A stretch of 64,000 bases of DNA from assembly GCA_030248295.1 (NCBI GenBank), contig JASANH010001438.1, forward strand, positions 248,001-312,000, given 5' to 3'. This document shows positions 50,701-64,000 of this stretch, in pieces. The DNA is from Mesodorylaimus sp. YZB2_4 (taxonomy: Eukaryota > Nematoda > Enoplea > Dorylaimida > Dorylaimidae). The notes below the pieces were generated by a model. That model saw nothing but the letters and a program-made list of their open reading frames with translations, searched no databases and was not told the DNA's origin. The stretch's first letter is position 1. Every line of letters begins with the position of its first letter. A program made the translations under genes and the position numbers.

Positions 50701-51514
50701 ACACCTTCGAGTCTTTGTTCAAATTCAATGTACTTTACTTCACGATTTTCGTGAACGTCTAGCCGAGCTAAGTCGCGAATTGCATTCTCCAATTTCATCG
50801 GTTATTTCGGATAAATCGAAACGTTCGTCGCCTACATTCGCTCATTTGGTCAATAGTTGTTCATATATTAGTTCAGTTTTATTCGAATGGCAAGAAACAC
50901 CAGCTTATTTGGCAATTCGTACTGCCTGTTTCGATGATATTATTGGTCTATTCGATCATACGAAACGTACACTTTTACGCGACGCTTGCGCAGCCGTTTT
51001 ACGCGATTTGACGCCAGCAATTGATGATTATCGTCGTTCATTCGCTTTTTTCACTGGTCGCGGCGATACAGTGTTGTCTGGACAAGCGACTGCATTTTTG
51101 TACACGCCACTTCAAGAAGCTATGTCCATTTTGTGCCAGACATTGAATCGAAAGAATTTTCAAACGTTTACTCGACAAATGGCGATTGGATTGGAGAAGA
51201 TATTGATTGAACGAGTGGTACTTGAATTGCGATTAGATCAAAAAAGTGGTGAAGAATTACAACGTCAATTGGGAGCAAGTTTGGTAAAAATAGGTTTCGA
51301 GAATTATGGCGTGATCGGAGCATCGGCTCATTTCGTCAGATTGACACAATATTTACACGTGGCCTCGATGAATGCCGGCAATTGTATGCTTTTGAAAGAA
51401 GCTTTAAAAGAACGTCGAAGTTCAGCCGAACATGTTTTGAGCGAAATGGGATTGGAGAATATTAGTCCGCAAGAAGTGGAGGATATACTGCAAAGGAGGA
51501 GTGATCTATTGTGA
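47776..51514 (+). CDS. RINT1: RINT1/TIP20-family vesicle tethering protein
   Basis: Four exons (47776-48046, 48149-48964, 49054-49253, 50624-51514) in phase, 725 aa (human RINT1 792). Residues ~15-100 are a charged helical, coiled-coil-like segment. The large RINT1/TIP20 domain follows: FKSQFDKLHQLSGIYSYV-type sequence, then ENELACVDVLTEPGVFELW, HRFRFVRAQEHLRVFVQIQC and the end region VLELRLDQKSGEELQRQLGA. The protein is part of the NRZ complex that tethers Golgi-to-ER vesicles at the ER, and its family also links to RAD50. The start is the first ATG after an open but ATG-less stretch. Intron 3 is 1.37 kb with no recognised content. Family is clear; the last ~30 residues are less conserved. 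Confidence 0.85.
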
Positions 51515-51680
51515 GCATTGGTTGGGTTGACCTGAAGGTGGTTTTTATGTATGACTTATCTAGGTGATACGTTGAAAATATGTAAGGTTATGTTAGAAAG
51601 CTAAAAAGTTCATTTTGGGCAATTGTATCCAAGTCAGTGTTATAAATCTCATCAAATTATCGGCATGTCAAAGAGGCTAC
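51515..51680. other. Short tail-to-tail spacer
   Basis: 167 bp between the stop of RINT1 and the stop of the convergent gene. No obvious AATAAA for RINT1. Confidence 0.5.
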
Positions 51681-51686
51681 TTTATT
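51681..51686 (-). terminator. Polyadenylation signal overlapping a stop codon
   Basis: On the minus strand AATAAA occupies 51686-51681, and its internal TAA (51684-51682) is the stop codon of the 613-aa gene. If used, cleavage would leave a very short 3' UTR and keep the transcript clear of RINT1. Confidence 0.5.
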
Positions 51687-53523
51687 TTTTACTAATATAT
51701 AAAGCCGCGATAGAATTTAATTTCTTTTTCAATTTAGAGTCAAAAGGAAATGTAAGATGAAGAAAGTGAGCTTGTTTTGGAGAAAAATAATCAGCAAATT
51801 CACATACTCGCTTTTCATAAATATCCTTGATCGATTCCCAATCCTTAAAACAGTTTTGCTTGAAGACGAATTGACAGATGGATGATAAAAACAAGGTGGC
51901 GTCCTTTTGATTCGACTGTGCCATCTTCAACGAAATCAAAGCCGATGCAACCGATTGAAAATATTTTTTTCGCGAAGGATTATCGACAGAAATTGAGAAA
52001 TTTGAAATTGAAGTAGAAAAAAGGGTCAATGCTTTTAGCAGATCTTCCGATGTCGATTCCAAGGCGAAGAAGAATAATTGAACTAAATCATGAACAGTCC
52101 TCGATGGTGTCCGGTCGTGTATTTTAATTTCTCGCAGAAGATGTAATATCAAAGCAGTGTCCGCCGCCGAGTTGGGACTACGCTCTTCCTTTTGTATCGA
52201 ATTGGCCCAATCACTAAGAAATAAGAAATATTTAGTCGAAGGGCAATAATCAAATAAATTCAAGGATGCATCTCGAATTCCACAAAGCCATCGACAAAGA
52301 GATGAAAGATCAAAATTCGAAGGTGGTCTGGCGACGAGTGCTGATTCAAAAAAAGGTAAAATAATTGGAAAGGAATCAATAATTTTTGATCGATATTTTT
52401 TTGAATATTTGAAAGCGAATTTGCCGCTAGCAAAAACTAAATTAACTAATTGATATTCAACTGGTTCTAAACCAGGCTCGTTTTGTAAATTGGACGAATT
52501 CTTGCATAATTCTTCGAGACAATATAGCCATAATGGGAATATAGTCCAGAATGTTTGGACTTTGTCGAACATTTCCGCCACAGAGATTAATTCACGAAGA
52601 TTTTGGAATGATAAATGTTCTTTAACTAATGAATTGTGTTTATATGCGGCTAATATGACGGCATAAGCACGATACCACGAAGACCACGTTCCTTCAACAA
52701 ATTTCTCCGGGTTTAGTGCCCAACCGCGTTGAAAAGCACGACCGAACCAGCCAACACTTTTCACATCGTTCACCGTGTAACCATCTCGCTTGGTCGATAA
52801 GATATCGAATCCCAATTTCGATAGATGGCATAATCGAATCACGATATCGATCGCTGGTGGTCGATCAGGGCACACATGAGAGAACACGTTGAGGATGAAT
52901 GGGGCTGTCACACCGATCAAATTATTCCAATCATCATCGACCGATCGTTTTTGTTTTAAATAGGCTCTTAAACCGTTCAAAAAAGATTCTGGAATATGTC
53001 TATCGGCGTAGTTTCGATCGGATTTTGGTCGAATTTGTAGCAAATATTGTAATCCACTCGCTGCACTGGCGATATCTTCAGAGTGAAATCGATAAAATCC
53101 GATTTCTTCCAGTCGATCTACGAGATATTGAATTGCAGGCCAACCTAACTTTTCCATTAATAAGCCATTAGTACGTAAATTTAATTTGCCTAAATTACAT
53201 AAATTACTTGTAACTTTGAAATAATGATTAGGATCGAAGATTCTGAGACGAGCTTGCCGAAACCATTCGTCAACAACCTCCACAAATTCGCGCTCTAAAT
53301 TTGTTTTCCATGCGAAATATGTGGCAAATCGGAGGTAAGTTTTGTTCAAATATGGCCGACCATGCCGAAAATGATCAAGCATATTGAGATATTCGATGCG
53401 ATCGATTGAAGGTTTAGACATCGGAGTAGGATCGAAAGATAAAAGCTGAGCTGATTTTTTATTCGAAACATGACAGAATAGCCTCGAAAGACGGAACTGA
53501 ATTGGAATCAGTAATCTTGCCAT
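51682..53523 (-). CDS. Unrecognised intronless protein, possibly mitochondrial
   Basis: A single 613-aa ORF with no intron, in a region where other genes are split. The N-terminus (MARLLIPIQFRLSRLFCHVS) is basic and hydrophobic without acidic residues, which suits a mitochondrial presequence. The rest is rich in Leu, Phe, Lys and Ser and looks wholly helical, like the leucine-rich helical part of FASTK/RAP-type or TPR-like RNA-binding mitochondrial proteins. I see no RAP domain signature and make no firm assignment. Codon use is normal, and the long uninterrupted frame makes it a real gene. It could be an old retrocopy, given the missing introns. It ends 167 bp from the RINT1 stop, in the opposite direction. 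Confidence 0.75.
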   Translation of the reverse strand: MARLLIPIQFRLSRLFCHVSNKKSAQLLSFDPTPMSKPSIDRIEYLNMLDHFRHGRPYLNKTYLRFATYFAWKTNLEREFVEVVDEWFRQARLRIFDPNHYFKVTSNLCNLGKLNLRTNGLLMEKLGWPAIQYLVDRLEEIGFYRFHSEDIASAASGLQYLLQIRPKSDRNYADRHIPESFLNGLRAYLKQKRSVDDDWNNLIGVTAPFILNVFSHVCPDRPPAIDIVIRLCHLSKLGFDILSTKRDGYTVNDVKSVGWFGRAFQRGWALNPEKFVEGTWSSWYRAYAVILAAYKHNSLVKEHLSFQNLRELISVAEMFDKVQTFWTIFPLWLYCLEELCKNSSNLQNEPGLEPVEYQLVNLVFASGKFAFKYSKKYRSKIIDSFPIILPFFESALVARPPSNFDLSSLCRWLCGIRDASLNLFDYCPSTKYFLFLSDWANSIQKEERSPNSAADTALILHLLREIKIHDRTPSRTVHDLVQLFFFALESTSEDLLKALTLFSTSISNFSISVDNPSRKKYFQSVASALISLKMAQSNQKDATLFLSSICQFVFKQNCFKDWESIKDIYEKRVCEFADYFSPKQAHFLHLTFPFDSKLKKKLNSIAALYISKK

Positions 53524-54784
53524 CGAAATCTACCACAGTCGGTCATCGTCCAGCGAACTACTAACAGCTTACAAAGGCTCATTGCTTTGGAAAGAAATGA
53601 TTTCCCGCTGCGTAGCAGACTTCATATGATTTAAATCGCACGGAATTTTTGAAAATGTCATAAGTGCCCTTTGTGTTCATCATGAGTCAAACCTGAAATT
53701 GGCTTTTCCTTCCCATACATGGATCTACTTCCCGCTAAGAAGATCGATGGTGGATCTTTTTTGCGTAAAGTTCAATTTTTTCGTGCTATAAAGAAGTCAC
53801 GTGACGTGTGGCTCAAAATACTTGCGCTGAGGTTGGAAGCGCTGTTGTCGAATGCTTTGGTGGACTATGTCATGTGACATTTTGACGGTTTTTCTTGCCT
53901 TTGAACCTTCGCTTGCATCCCCAGGTCAGACCCCTTCAAATGCCTTTAGCCCCTGGGGTGGAACAAATGAGAGACCAGATTACTGGTGTAAGAAGTGGTA
54001 GCCACTCCGAAGTAAACAGGAAGTGGAAATATACTGCAGGAAGTTCTCGAATCTAGGTCCAATTTGGGGCATGGGCTGCCGGCGTGAAGAAGTCGTCGCG
54101 ATTGACACGACCTCTTGTCCATTCCTGGGGGGAGGGGCAGGGAAAAGATATCCTCGGGCCCAGAACAAGACCCTCGCCCGCGGAGTTGTTGGCCTGCTTA
54201 CTCGGAAGCCAAGCACTAAAGCACTATATTCAGAATTACAATAAACGAGAAACGAATACAATGCTGAAAGAAACCAAATTTATCAGAGAAGACCAGTCGG
54301 CTCAAACGAAACTAGCATACAAAATAATCGCGTTTAGCTGGTCTTTCTTAGAAATCCTCCCTGGAGAGTTATTTGAACCACCTCTGATCGTGAAGTACAG
54401 TTCGAAAAGTATTTAGATGCTCGTCCTTTGCTTTTTATGCCCTTTTGGCCTTCTATTACGGCACTGCTAGATGCATTACTTGTTTCTCTGGGTTGCAACT
54501 CTGACCACTGCTTACACTAGCACATACAAGATGTACTGTACTTTACAGTATATTTGTAGTGGTATTGACTTGTTCTCGATTTGCATTGAAATATCCTGCT
54601 GCTTTTGTGCCTGTCTTTGAGTGCCTTTGATGGTCCTTCTGTAATCATTCTGGAGCAGGCCTTAGTAAACGGGTGCCTCTGTACCTCGTTCCAGGTCGGC
54701 CCTCTATTGCGCGACAGGGCGGGCAGATCACATCTTGATTTTCTGTAGCATTCTAGCATAGAACTACAATTAGGGAAGTTCATC
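53524..54784. other. Intergenic DNA, no gene recognised
   Basis: No ORF with recognisable motifs and no clear repeat. It presumably includes the promoter of the 613-aa gene. Confidence 0.35.
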
Positions 54785-54960
54785 ATGTTCATGTTTTACC
54801 ACATCACCAAACGCTTATGCGCACTCGAGGGTGAAGGGACACATTTTAGACGAAATGGCCCGCGAAATTACCGGCCCGCGAGTCGAACACTCGCCCGTAA
54901 CTGCGCACCCGGCGTGAGAGGCAGACGCCTAACCCACCAGGCCACGAGGCCGGTGGCGGG
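54785..54960 (-). mobile_element. tRNA-derived SINE, family 3, copy 1
   Basis: The minus strand of 54871-54953 (83 nt) folds like a class II tRNA: acceptor CCGGCCT/GGGCCGG (7 of 7 pairs with one T-G), T arm GCGAG/CTCGC with loop TGTTCGA, A box TGGCCTGGTGGG, an anticodon loop CTCTCAC (anticodon CTC by position) and a long variable region. The tail (GTGTCCCTTCACCCTCGAGT) is shared with 55260-55300, which makes it a SINE and not a plain tRNA gene. Confidence 0.65.
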
Positions 54961-55229
54961 CACGAGGCCGGAAGTGTCCGATGCTGCACATGGTCGCATG
55001 TTTTTTGACCAGACTCGCAGGTAAGGTCTTCGAGAAGGGATGTAGAAATGTGCCCAACTAAAATCGTGAGCCCTATGAACAGTTTTTCGAGGATTATGGC
55101 AAACGACCTCTCCCAGCATGGTGTCCACTTGGCCAATCATTGGATCATGCCGAGAGAGCTCCATAAAAAGAGTGAAGACACGGTGGCTTTGACTATGAGT
55201 TCAGCTGCACAGGAGTTATCGTCGTTCGC

Positions 55230-55390
55230 ATTTCATGGTAATGTTTTACTGCATCAACAAACTCGGGTAGGAGTATGCACACTCGAGGGTGAAGGGACAC
55301 ATCATACAAGAAATGATATACCCGAGCTCGGTTCAAACACTCGCCGGTAACTCCTGGGCGTTAGCATCCTGACACCCAGGCCATTGTTGG
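55230..55390 (-). mobile_element. tRNA-derived SINE, family 3, copy 2
   Basis: Same orientation as copy 1, about 450 bp away. The tail ACACTCGAGGGTGAAGGGAC is identical over about 20 nt, and the head GGCCTGGGTGTCAGGATGC and CGGCGAGTGTTTGAACCGAG is more diverged. The acceptor stem is no longer well paired. Confidence 0.6.
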
Positions 55391-56688
55391 GTATTTCCCT
55401 TTGAAGACCTGATGTAAGACTATGGACCTGCATTTGCAAAGGGTGATAACTCGGATGCGCGTTCATATTCACTCGTGCTCACATCTAGCCGAGTACTAAC
55501 CGTCATGTCAGTTCATGGTCAGTCCACGTTCATGATGCGGAATAGATCAGTGACCTCTTCTCTCCTCTCGCCCTTCCCTGCCTCTCTGAAACACAACCAA
55601 ATAACGCGGCCAGGTAAGCAAATTTTTTAAGTAATACGATCGTCGACCAAACCATCTCGGCTACGAATGCAGTGACTACAGCACAATCTTGGGAGCTTAC
55701 GCACTCCGCATAAAACTCAGTGGTCAACTCAACCTTTAGTGGTCTGAGGCTGGTGAAGCATCAATCGGACTGGTTAACGTGCCGCCTGTGCCAATTGATG
55801 GGCACACGAGCACGAGTCACACTCCACACGAGCACATACAGTATTTACGCGTTGAGTACTGGGGCCTGTTTCACCAGCCGTCCGTCCTCCGTTAAGGGAT
55901 CCGTTCTGTGACGGACGGAGGGGGGGGAGCGTTTCACCAGGGCCTGTACTCGACTGACTCTATGGTCAAGAGCTATTGGAATGTACAGTAATTGTGCGCA
56001 CCTGGCACCTATTTCAAGCCAGTCACCAAGCGAGGACATTCCAGAAGATTTCTAGGCGGTGAGAGAAGATATGAGATTTTCTTGAGTCCCAGAAAGCCAA
56101 GACATTTCGTCTTTCCTGATATACATACGACGAGAGTGAAATTTCCCATGCTGCCACAGATCCTGATCCAGTGTTTCTTCTTATATGCAGTATTTGTTGC
56201 ATGCACTCATGTTTTCGCTTGTAAGTACAATGCCATCATGTGGTCATGTGGCATGCGGATTCTAAGATACAGTAAATGCACACAGGCAGACACCTTTTCC
56301 TTCCGTTTGCCATCTAGCAATTAGCTCTTATTTGCAACCCTTTCGTGCACAATCCTTGCTCCGTCGCAATGAAAATAGCAAATGAGTCAAACCTATGCAG
56401 CTCGGGCAACGCACTGTACCTTCGACATGCCAGAGAGGGAGACAAGAAAGGCAAACTATCATTTTTGTGTCACAAGATCAATTACGTGGGTACTACAACA
56501 AGAGTTACAAAATATTGAAATAACATGCGGAGCATGAACAAAGACGCACTGCCATCACAAAATACACATATCATATTTTGACAATCGCATAAAAGGATAA
56601 ATCGAAACTAGACTTGTCGTTTTGGTGAGGCCAACAATTTGTACCACACTACAGTATGCCCACCCCTATGCGATCCCAGCCTTGTCCT
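55391..56688. other. Intergenic region downstream of Pitx
   Basis: Probably includes the Pitx 3' UTR. No gene recognised. Short G run (8) at 55920-55927. Confidence 0.35.
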
Positions 56689-59566
<2,878 letters not shown>

Positions 59567-60645
59567 GAGCTCTTACCGAAATCCGAAATTCTCAAAAACG
59601 ACCGATTAAAGTGGGATAGAGTTCAAAATCTAGACGGGCTTATCACCGAAGCCGAGCTCGTTGAAACCTTGGAAGACCGACGGTCGAAAAGATTTCTACG
59701 ATGACACCGAGAGGCCTTAGTTGGAATAAAACGGTGTGTGGTAGAGGGTCGTTTCGATAGGACGATGATCCGAGTTGAGTCTACGGGGATACGGCACAGT
59801 AACCAGCCGACTAGCGATTTCGGATTTTAACGACTAACGCAATGAGCCCGAGTCGAGGGCCCGAGTTAATGGCTAGAGACCGTTCCTACACACCACCATA
59901 AGCTAGGCCTAAACTCGACAAGAGAGCAGTCCCCAAATCCAATGTGATTAAAAGCGAATCAGGGCTGGACGGAAGCCGTTTTACGAGCGTGACGAGATGC
60001 GTCTCCTCGAATGAGTGTCTCCAAAATAAAAAGGCACACATTCTCGTTAACGGACGACTCGAGCAGGCGTGAAATGAATCGCCTCCAATATCCATTCCGG
60101 CACCAGCTCGCCACACAACCCCTTAATCCCTCGCCTTGTGTTTATGTAGCGCAAGACGGGGGCCACCCTCGTTTTTCAACCAATAAGAAAATCTAAACCG
60201 CCCTCATAGGCGCCAAAGAAACAGCCGGTGACTGGCGACGGCGAGTCCAGCAGGCCCACTCACGCTGTTACGAGGACCCGGATTACGGAGTCTTGTTTCC
60301 AAGAACCAGCCTAAGTCCATCGGGATTACAAGACACGGGATTGAGGGTGTTAGGAAAGTTGATGCAGCTGTCGCCAGAACAGTCTCTAGCGGTTACAGTA
60401 AGACGAGCCTCTGCGGCGGTAGTGTACTCTCAAACAAGTCGATTCGATCTTCATTTTAAAAGTTTGTAGTGTGAGCAGCCAAAAAAGCCCAGAAACAAAT
60501 TTTCATATTTCATAACCTTTCCTAACTTGAACTATTTTCAAAAAACCCAAGGAAATTTGCTAAATATGAAACTGACGTGGAATATGTTTATCAGCTCGTA
60601 TCACCTATCCATTCCTATCACCAAGATACCAAGCTCATCACCGTC
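59567..60645. other. Pitx upstream region and spacer to ENPP6-like gene
   Basis: Probably the Pitx promoter and 5' UTR. No further gene recognised. Confidence 0.4.
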
Positions 60646-63600
60646 CTATTCTTTTATCCCTAGCAGCTGGCACATAATCTTGTAGTAGTCCCTAGTCGTG
60701 ACTGGACTTTCCGTCATTATGTCCGGCTGGCACTTGAATCCAGGCCCGCGCCCCACACAAATGCCTTGCATGAATTCGCACTCGTCATCGTAGCCATGAA
60801 TACCCACGCTGTGCTTGGCTCCGCGGTCCGACCCCTGAAATCCGTTTCCTGCTGATTTTGCTACGAATTACAGGACGCAACCAGATCTGGGGGCCAGGGC
60901 ATCCATGTAGGGAACATGGGGGGGGGGGGAATTCAAAACTGTCTCTGAGCACCTCCCTTCCAATACACTACTACAGTCCCAAGAGGCCCAAAAAAAGTTG
61001 CTCGTCAATTGCTAAGCCCTACTTACATCAACCAAGGAATATCCTGGTTCCGCAAAAATCCATATTGGGGGAGCGCGTGGAGCCTTTTTCACATGAAAGC
61101 GTTCTGGCAAGTCTTCATTGCGAACGACCGAGACATGTGGAATTTTGAGATTAGCAATAGTTTCGTACACCTAAAATGACCAAGAGCTTGTGCTATCGAT
61201 CAACTCTCCGCGCTCCGCCCCCTCGCATAGTTCGATATCACTTGACCATTGTGCCATGTCATAACGTGTAGTTGCTCCTGCATGCAGCTATGCCCAGTTG
61301 CTTACGTGGGACGGCAGCAGGCGGAATTTGCACCCATGGCGACTGCTGATGATCTATTGTACCGCAAGGTCACACAACGTAACCCGCGTCAGCCAATACC
61401 AGCCAGAATCCGATTGCAAACTAGCCACCTAGCCACCTACCGAGACTTCTTTTCCAGGCGACGGATAAATGAGCAAATAAGCTTCTCCTTCGCACCAAGC
61501 TTCGATATCTCCATTCACGATCAAGCCGCCCACGTACTGATCAGCGTGAATATGATTCGATTTCGGCGAGTCCATCTGGCCATGATCAGCAGCCACCAAC
61601 ATGTCCACACTCTCCAACAGACCGGCCTGTTGTAGCTTTCCCTAAAATCGGAAAAAACAGTTGATCGTATGCTTCGCGCCAATATCTCAGCATACTGTGG
61701 CTGATCACCCGCAGCATGCAGCTTCAGCGGATCGCCTAACGTATCTACAAGACCGAGCGGGTCGCGGTCAGGTGTGCTAGGTCTGTCTGTCACGAAAGGC
61801 GAGGGCCAGAGTTCGACTCCTACCTGATCGCCAGATGGTGTGTTTCCTGTGTCCCATGCCCTCGAATGCGCAATTCCGCGACAGGCCCATGGCACATGCA
61901 ACTGATCGTGAGGCTCGTGCGGTTACAGTACAGCATATCTTTTTATTGTCAGTCCCACTTACTTGAAGATTCAGCAAACAGTCATCGGCCAATTTCAAAT
62001 CAGCCAAAGCCTCAGGCGATTGAGGACCAAACTCGTGACAGATTTCATCCAGACTACCCCAATAAATGACTATGAACTGGTCGCACGGATCTTTCAAAAG
62101 GTCAACGATCTCCGACATTTTTATATCGATCCAATTTTCGAATGTACTTTCCTTGTAGCGTTGCAAAAACGCTTCATAATCCTCCCCACGATACAGATAG
62201 GGGCCGGTTGAATGCGGGGTCTAAACGAAAGATGCGAAGCTGATATTACCGTAAACCTCTATCTCAATCGAAAAAACAAAACTCAAATTCTGACCAAAAG
62301 TGTACTCTCTTTCTCACATTCTTTGTTCCTTTGCTCCTACGTGCAATTTGCTTGGATAGGCATGGCGTCGAAAAATAGATTCTAAGTCTGGCGTCTAGAG
62401 AAGCGTGAAAGGTGCCAAATAATGTCTGACGCCAACAAGCCCGACCCAAAGACTAGGATCAAAAAGAAACTCAAAAGATTAGAGGGGAGTTTAGCATACC
62501 GCCCTGGGCACCAACTTTATCTGCTTGGCTTCGATGGGGATAGATAGATACTGCCATTACGGTACGTCCTATGCCTATCTAGCATACACAGGGCGTGGTA
62601 TACTTTTTAAAATTTTTTTGGGTTGACCCCCAGTTCCCCACGGGACTTCCAGCCCGTTTTGCCTATAGCCAACCAGCAGTCATGATATGATAAGCGAGGC
62701 CGTGAGGTGACCAGCTCCCAAGGCAGCTTCCTTTTGTGTATCTCCACTAGGAGCACCTCCACACGAGGGCTTCCCAGGATGATACTGGGCGAGAAGGTGG
62801 TCCTTTCCGGCTGGTGGTCGGGAACCAGTTTCCTGATCCTCCAATCGATCGGCGTCCGCCACTTGACAGTGCAGAGCCAGGTGTGCAGGGCCAGCGACGG
62901 GCTTACTAATGTGCCGTCTTCAGCCCAAACAGAACTGTGGCCTCCCGGTCAGGGTTGCTGCTCAAGCAATGCGGGATCAACGCCTTAACCAACTGAGCCA
63001 CCGCGGCTCCCCAGGGTATGTTATATGCCCATCTAAAGGACCCTTCCACAAAAGTGGCAATCACTATGCGTCCCCATATTGTTGCCAAGGAGCCTCCCCG
63101 CCCAAGTCCGCTTGTCGCTTCTCCATTTCAACTCCATCAATCTTCCACCCCTCACCATTGACCCGTTTCCCTGGCACCTTACCCCGAAATTGACGAACCA
63201 CGGCCAATACATGCACGTACGGAATCCCAACCTTCCAGCCTTGACCCACAACGGTTCAGGCGCCTGATCGTACCATCGATCTCGATTCTCCTTTATCGTA
63301 ACTTTGAACGTTTCTTTCCACTCCTTATCGTACATTTGATTACTGAACATTCCGTGCTCTTCCGTGTACAAACCTGAAATCGCACTGATCAAAGCACCAT
63401 TTCCAGCTTTGGCCGGGAATAGAACCCGCACCCTTGGATTACAAGTCCATTGTACTACCATCCCCAACTATCACGATAAGGGGGCTTTGACTGCACCCCC
63501 CCCCCCCCCTTCGGCCCTATTACCGGATTCCCCTACCTTTGTAACCATCTGACCACTGGACTTGGTACTCTACGCTCCCGCTGCGGCCACACCCCCTCCA

Positions 63601-63810
63601 ACCTACCCGTAAACATAGAATAGTAATTCGGCAATGACAAAGTCGGGAAGACGGGTTTGGAATACTTGGTTTTGACTCCGTTTTTGATAATGCTTTTCAG
63701 ACCAGGCAAATCGGCCACTTGATCCAGATAATACGATGAACAACCATCAATAATAAAGAAAATTAGTTTCTTATGTTCAGCCATACTACCTAATTTTAAT
63801 GCGTAATCTA
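60646..63810 (-). CDS. ENPP6-like: ENPP6-like ectonucleotide pyrophosphatase/phosphodiesterase (5' end uncertain)
   Basis: Minus-strand exons 63810-63607, 63373-63183, 62220-61963, 61641-61441, 61170-61027, 60834-60646, all in phase. From ATG 63784 they encode 386 aa (human ENPP6 440). Family motifs: KKLIFFIIDG (metal-binding Asp), FPTLSLPNYYSMFTG with the nucleophile Ser, EPLWVKAGRLGFRTCMYWPW, DEICHEFGPQSPEA (Asp and His ligands), VAADHGQMD and HGYDDECEFMQGICVG (His ligand). The family hydrolyses phosphodiesters such as glycerophosphocholine, usually GPI-anchored or extracellular. No signal peptide is seen; the first exon opens at an acceptor (63811), so a signal-peptide exon probably lies upstream, near or beyond the window edge. 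The 963-nt intron 2 contains SINE-like repeats. Confidence 0.87.
60918..60929. repeat. G12 homopolymer in ENPP6-like intron
   Basis: Run of 12 G on the + strand, in the last intron of the ENPP6-like gene. Confidence 0.9.
61764..61831 (+). repeat. tRNA-like sequence in ENPP6-like intron
   Basis: 68 nt with paired ends (GCGGTCAGG against CCTGATCGC, 9 pairs allowing G-T) and a B box AGTTCGACTCC. The D and anticodon arms are poor, so it is probably a decayed SINE. Confidence 0.35.
62650..62830 (-). repeat. SINE-like repeat, family 1, in ENPP6-like intron
   Basis: TTGCCTATAGCCAACCAGCA, TCTCCACTAGGAGCACCTCC and TTCCCAGGATGATACTGGG match the BiP-intron and 24-kb copies. Confidence 0.6.
62945..63014 (-). 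repeat. tRNA-like sequence, class II-like
   Basis: The minus strand begins GCCGCGGTGGCTCAGTTGG and TTAAGGCG, an excellent A box, but the B-box region (ACCCTGACCGGGAGG) is degenerate. Likely the head of a SINE inside the ENPP6-like intron. Confidence 0.4.
63496..63509. repeat. C14 homopolymer in ENPP6-like intron
   Basis: Run of 14 C on the + strand, i.e. G14 in the direction of transcription of the ENPP6-like gene. Confidence 0.9.
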
Positions 63811-64000
63811 AAAAAACCCGTCCATCCTCTGGCCTGGTTCTGCGAAGTGATGTCCCGCCACTAGCGGACACATATCTCAATAGAGAGCGTTTTTGATGGA
63901 GAAGGTGCAACGGAGACGAAGAACTGTGCAAACGCTTTGTTTGCGTTGAGTTTCTGGTCTTTGCATGCGCTTGAACGCGAATGGTAGGCGAGAAGAAGGC
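63811..64000. other. Region upstream of the ENPP6-like gene
   Basis: May contain intron or an unseen first exon. The minus strand has an acceptor-like GCACAG near 63930, but I could not fix an exon. Confidence 0.3.

Overview
This is nuclear DNA from an invertebrate animal, almost certainly a bilaterian. Its genes are broken by short GT-AG introns (about 50 to 400 bp, a few longer). The products are animal-specific or animal-typical: a Pitx homeobox protein, TSC22-domain proteins, TAF6L, CDK2AP1, TEX2, RINT1, an ENPP6-like phosphodiesterase and the ER chaperone BiP. I cannot fix the phylum. The CHK/DUF1679-like fragment would fit an ecdysozoan, but that is a weak hint. No bacterial operons, rRNA genes, CRISPR arrays or clear functional tRNA genes were seen.

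Layout. 1-1504: 3' half of a BiP/HSPA5 gene (+), cut by the window edge. 2.4-4.2 kb: a decayed Mutator-like element with repeat-built ends. 5.4-5.7 kb: an inverted copy of an intron found at 8.7-8.95 kb, flanked by an 11-bp direct repeat. 8.5-9.1 kb: CDK2AP1 (+). 10.1-10.4 kb: a short CHK-like ORF with a TATA box. 11.3-18.2 kb: a complete 12-exon TEX2 (+). 19.8-20.8 kb: short TSC22-domain gene 1 (-). 21-29 kb: gene-poor, with SINE-like repeats, a 146-bp perfect palindrome and a few possible orphan exons. 29.4-32.2 kb: a complete second BiP gene (-), facing the first. 33.4-34.6 kb: a divergent PP1-type phosphatase (+). 35.0-37.4 kb: TAF6L (+). 37.4-40.7 kb: repeats. 40.7-44.9 kb: short TSC22 gene 3 (+), convergent with 45.1-47.1 kb, long TSC22 (bunA-like) gene 2 (-). 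47.8-51.5 kb: RINT1 (+), tail-to-tail with an unrecognised intronless 613-aa gene (-). 54.8-55.4 kb: two copies of a tRNA-derived SINE. 56.7-59.6 kb: Pitx (-). 60.6-63.8 kb: ENPP6-like gene (-), whose 5' end may lie outside the window.

Exon structures were built by hand from splice signals plus frame and phase continuity. Every multi-exon model listed closes in phase. The genes do not form one pathway; BiP, TEX2 and RINT1 all act at the ER, and CDK2AP1, TAF6L and Pitx are nuclear.

Most notable: (1) the CDK2AP1 intron occurs again, inverted, 3 kb away with only about 15 nt of exon on each side and an 11-bp flanking direct repeat, plus a possible third fragment, which suggests an introner-like or retroposed intron; (2) Pitx carries a 6-nt microexon encoding homeodomain residues V47-W48; (3) the two BiP copies are almost identical through exons and introns but diverge abruptly at the stop codon, pointing to gene conversion.
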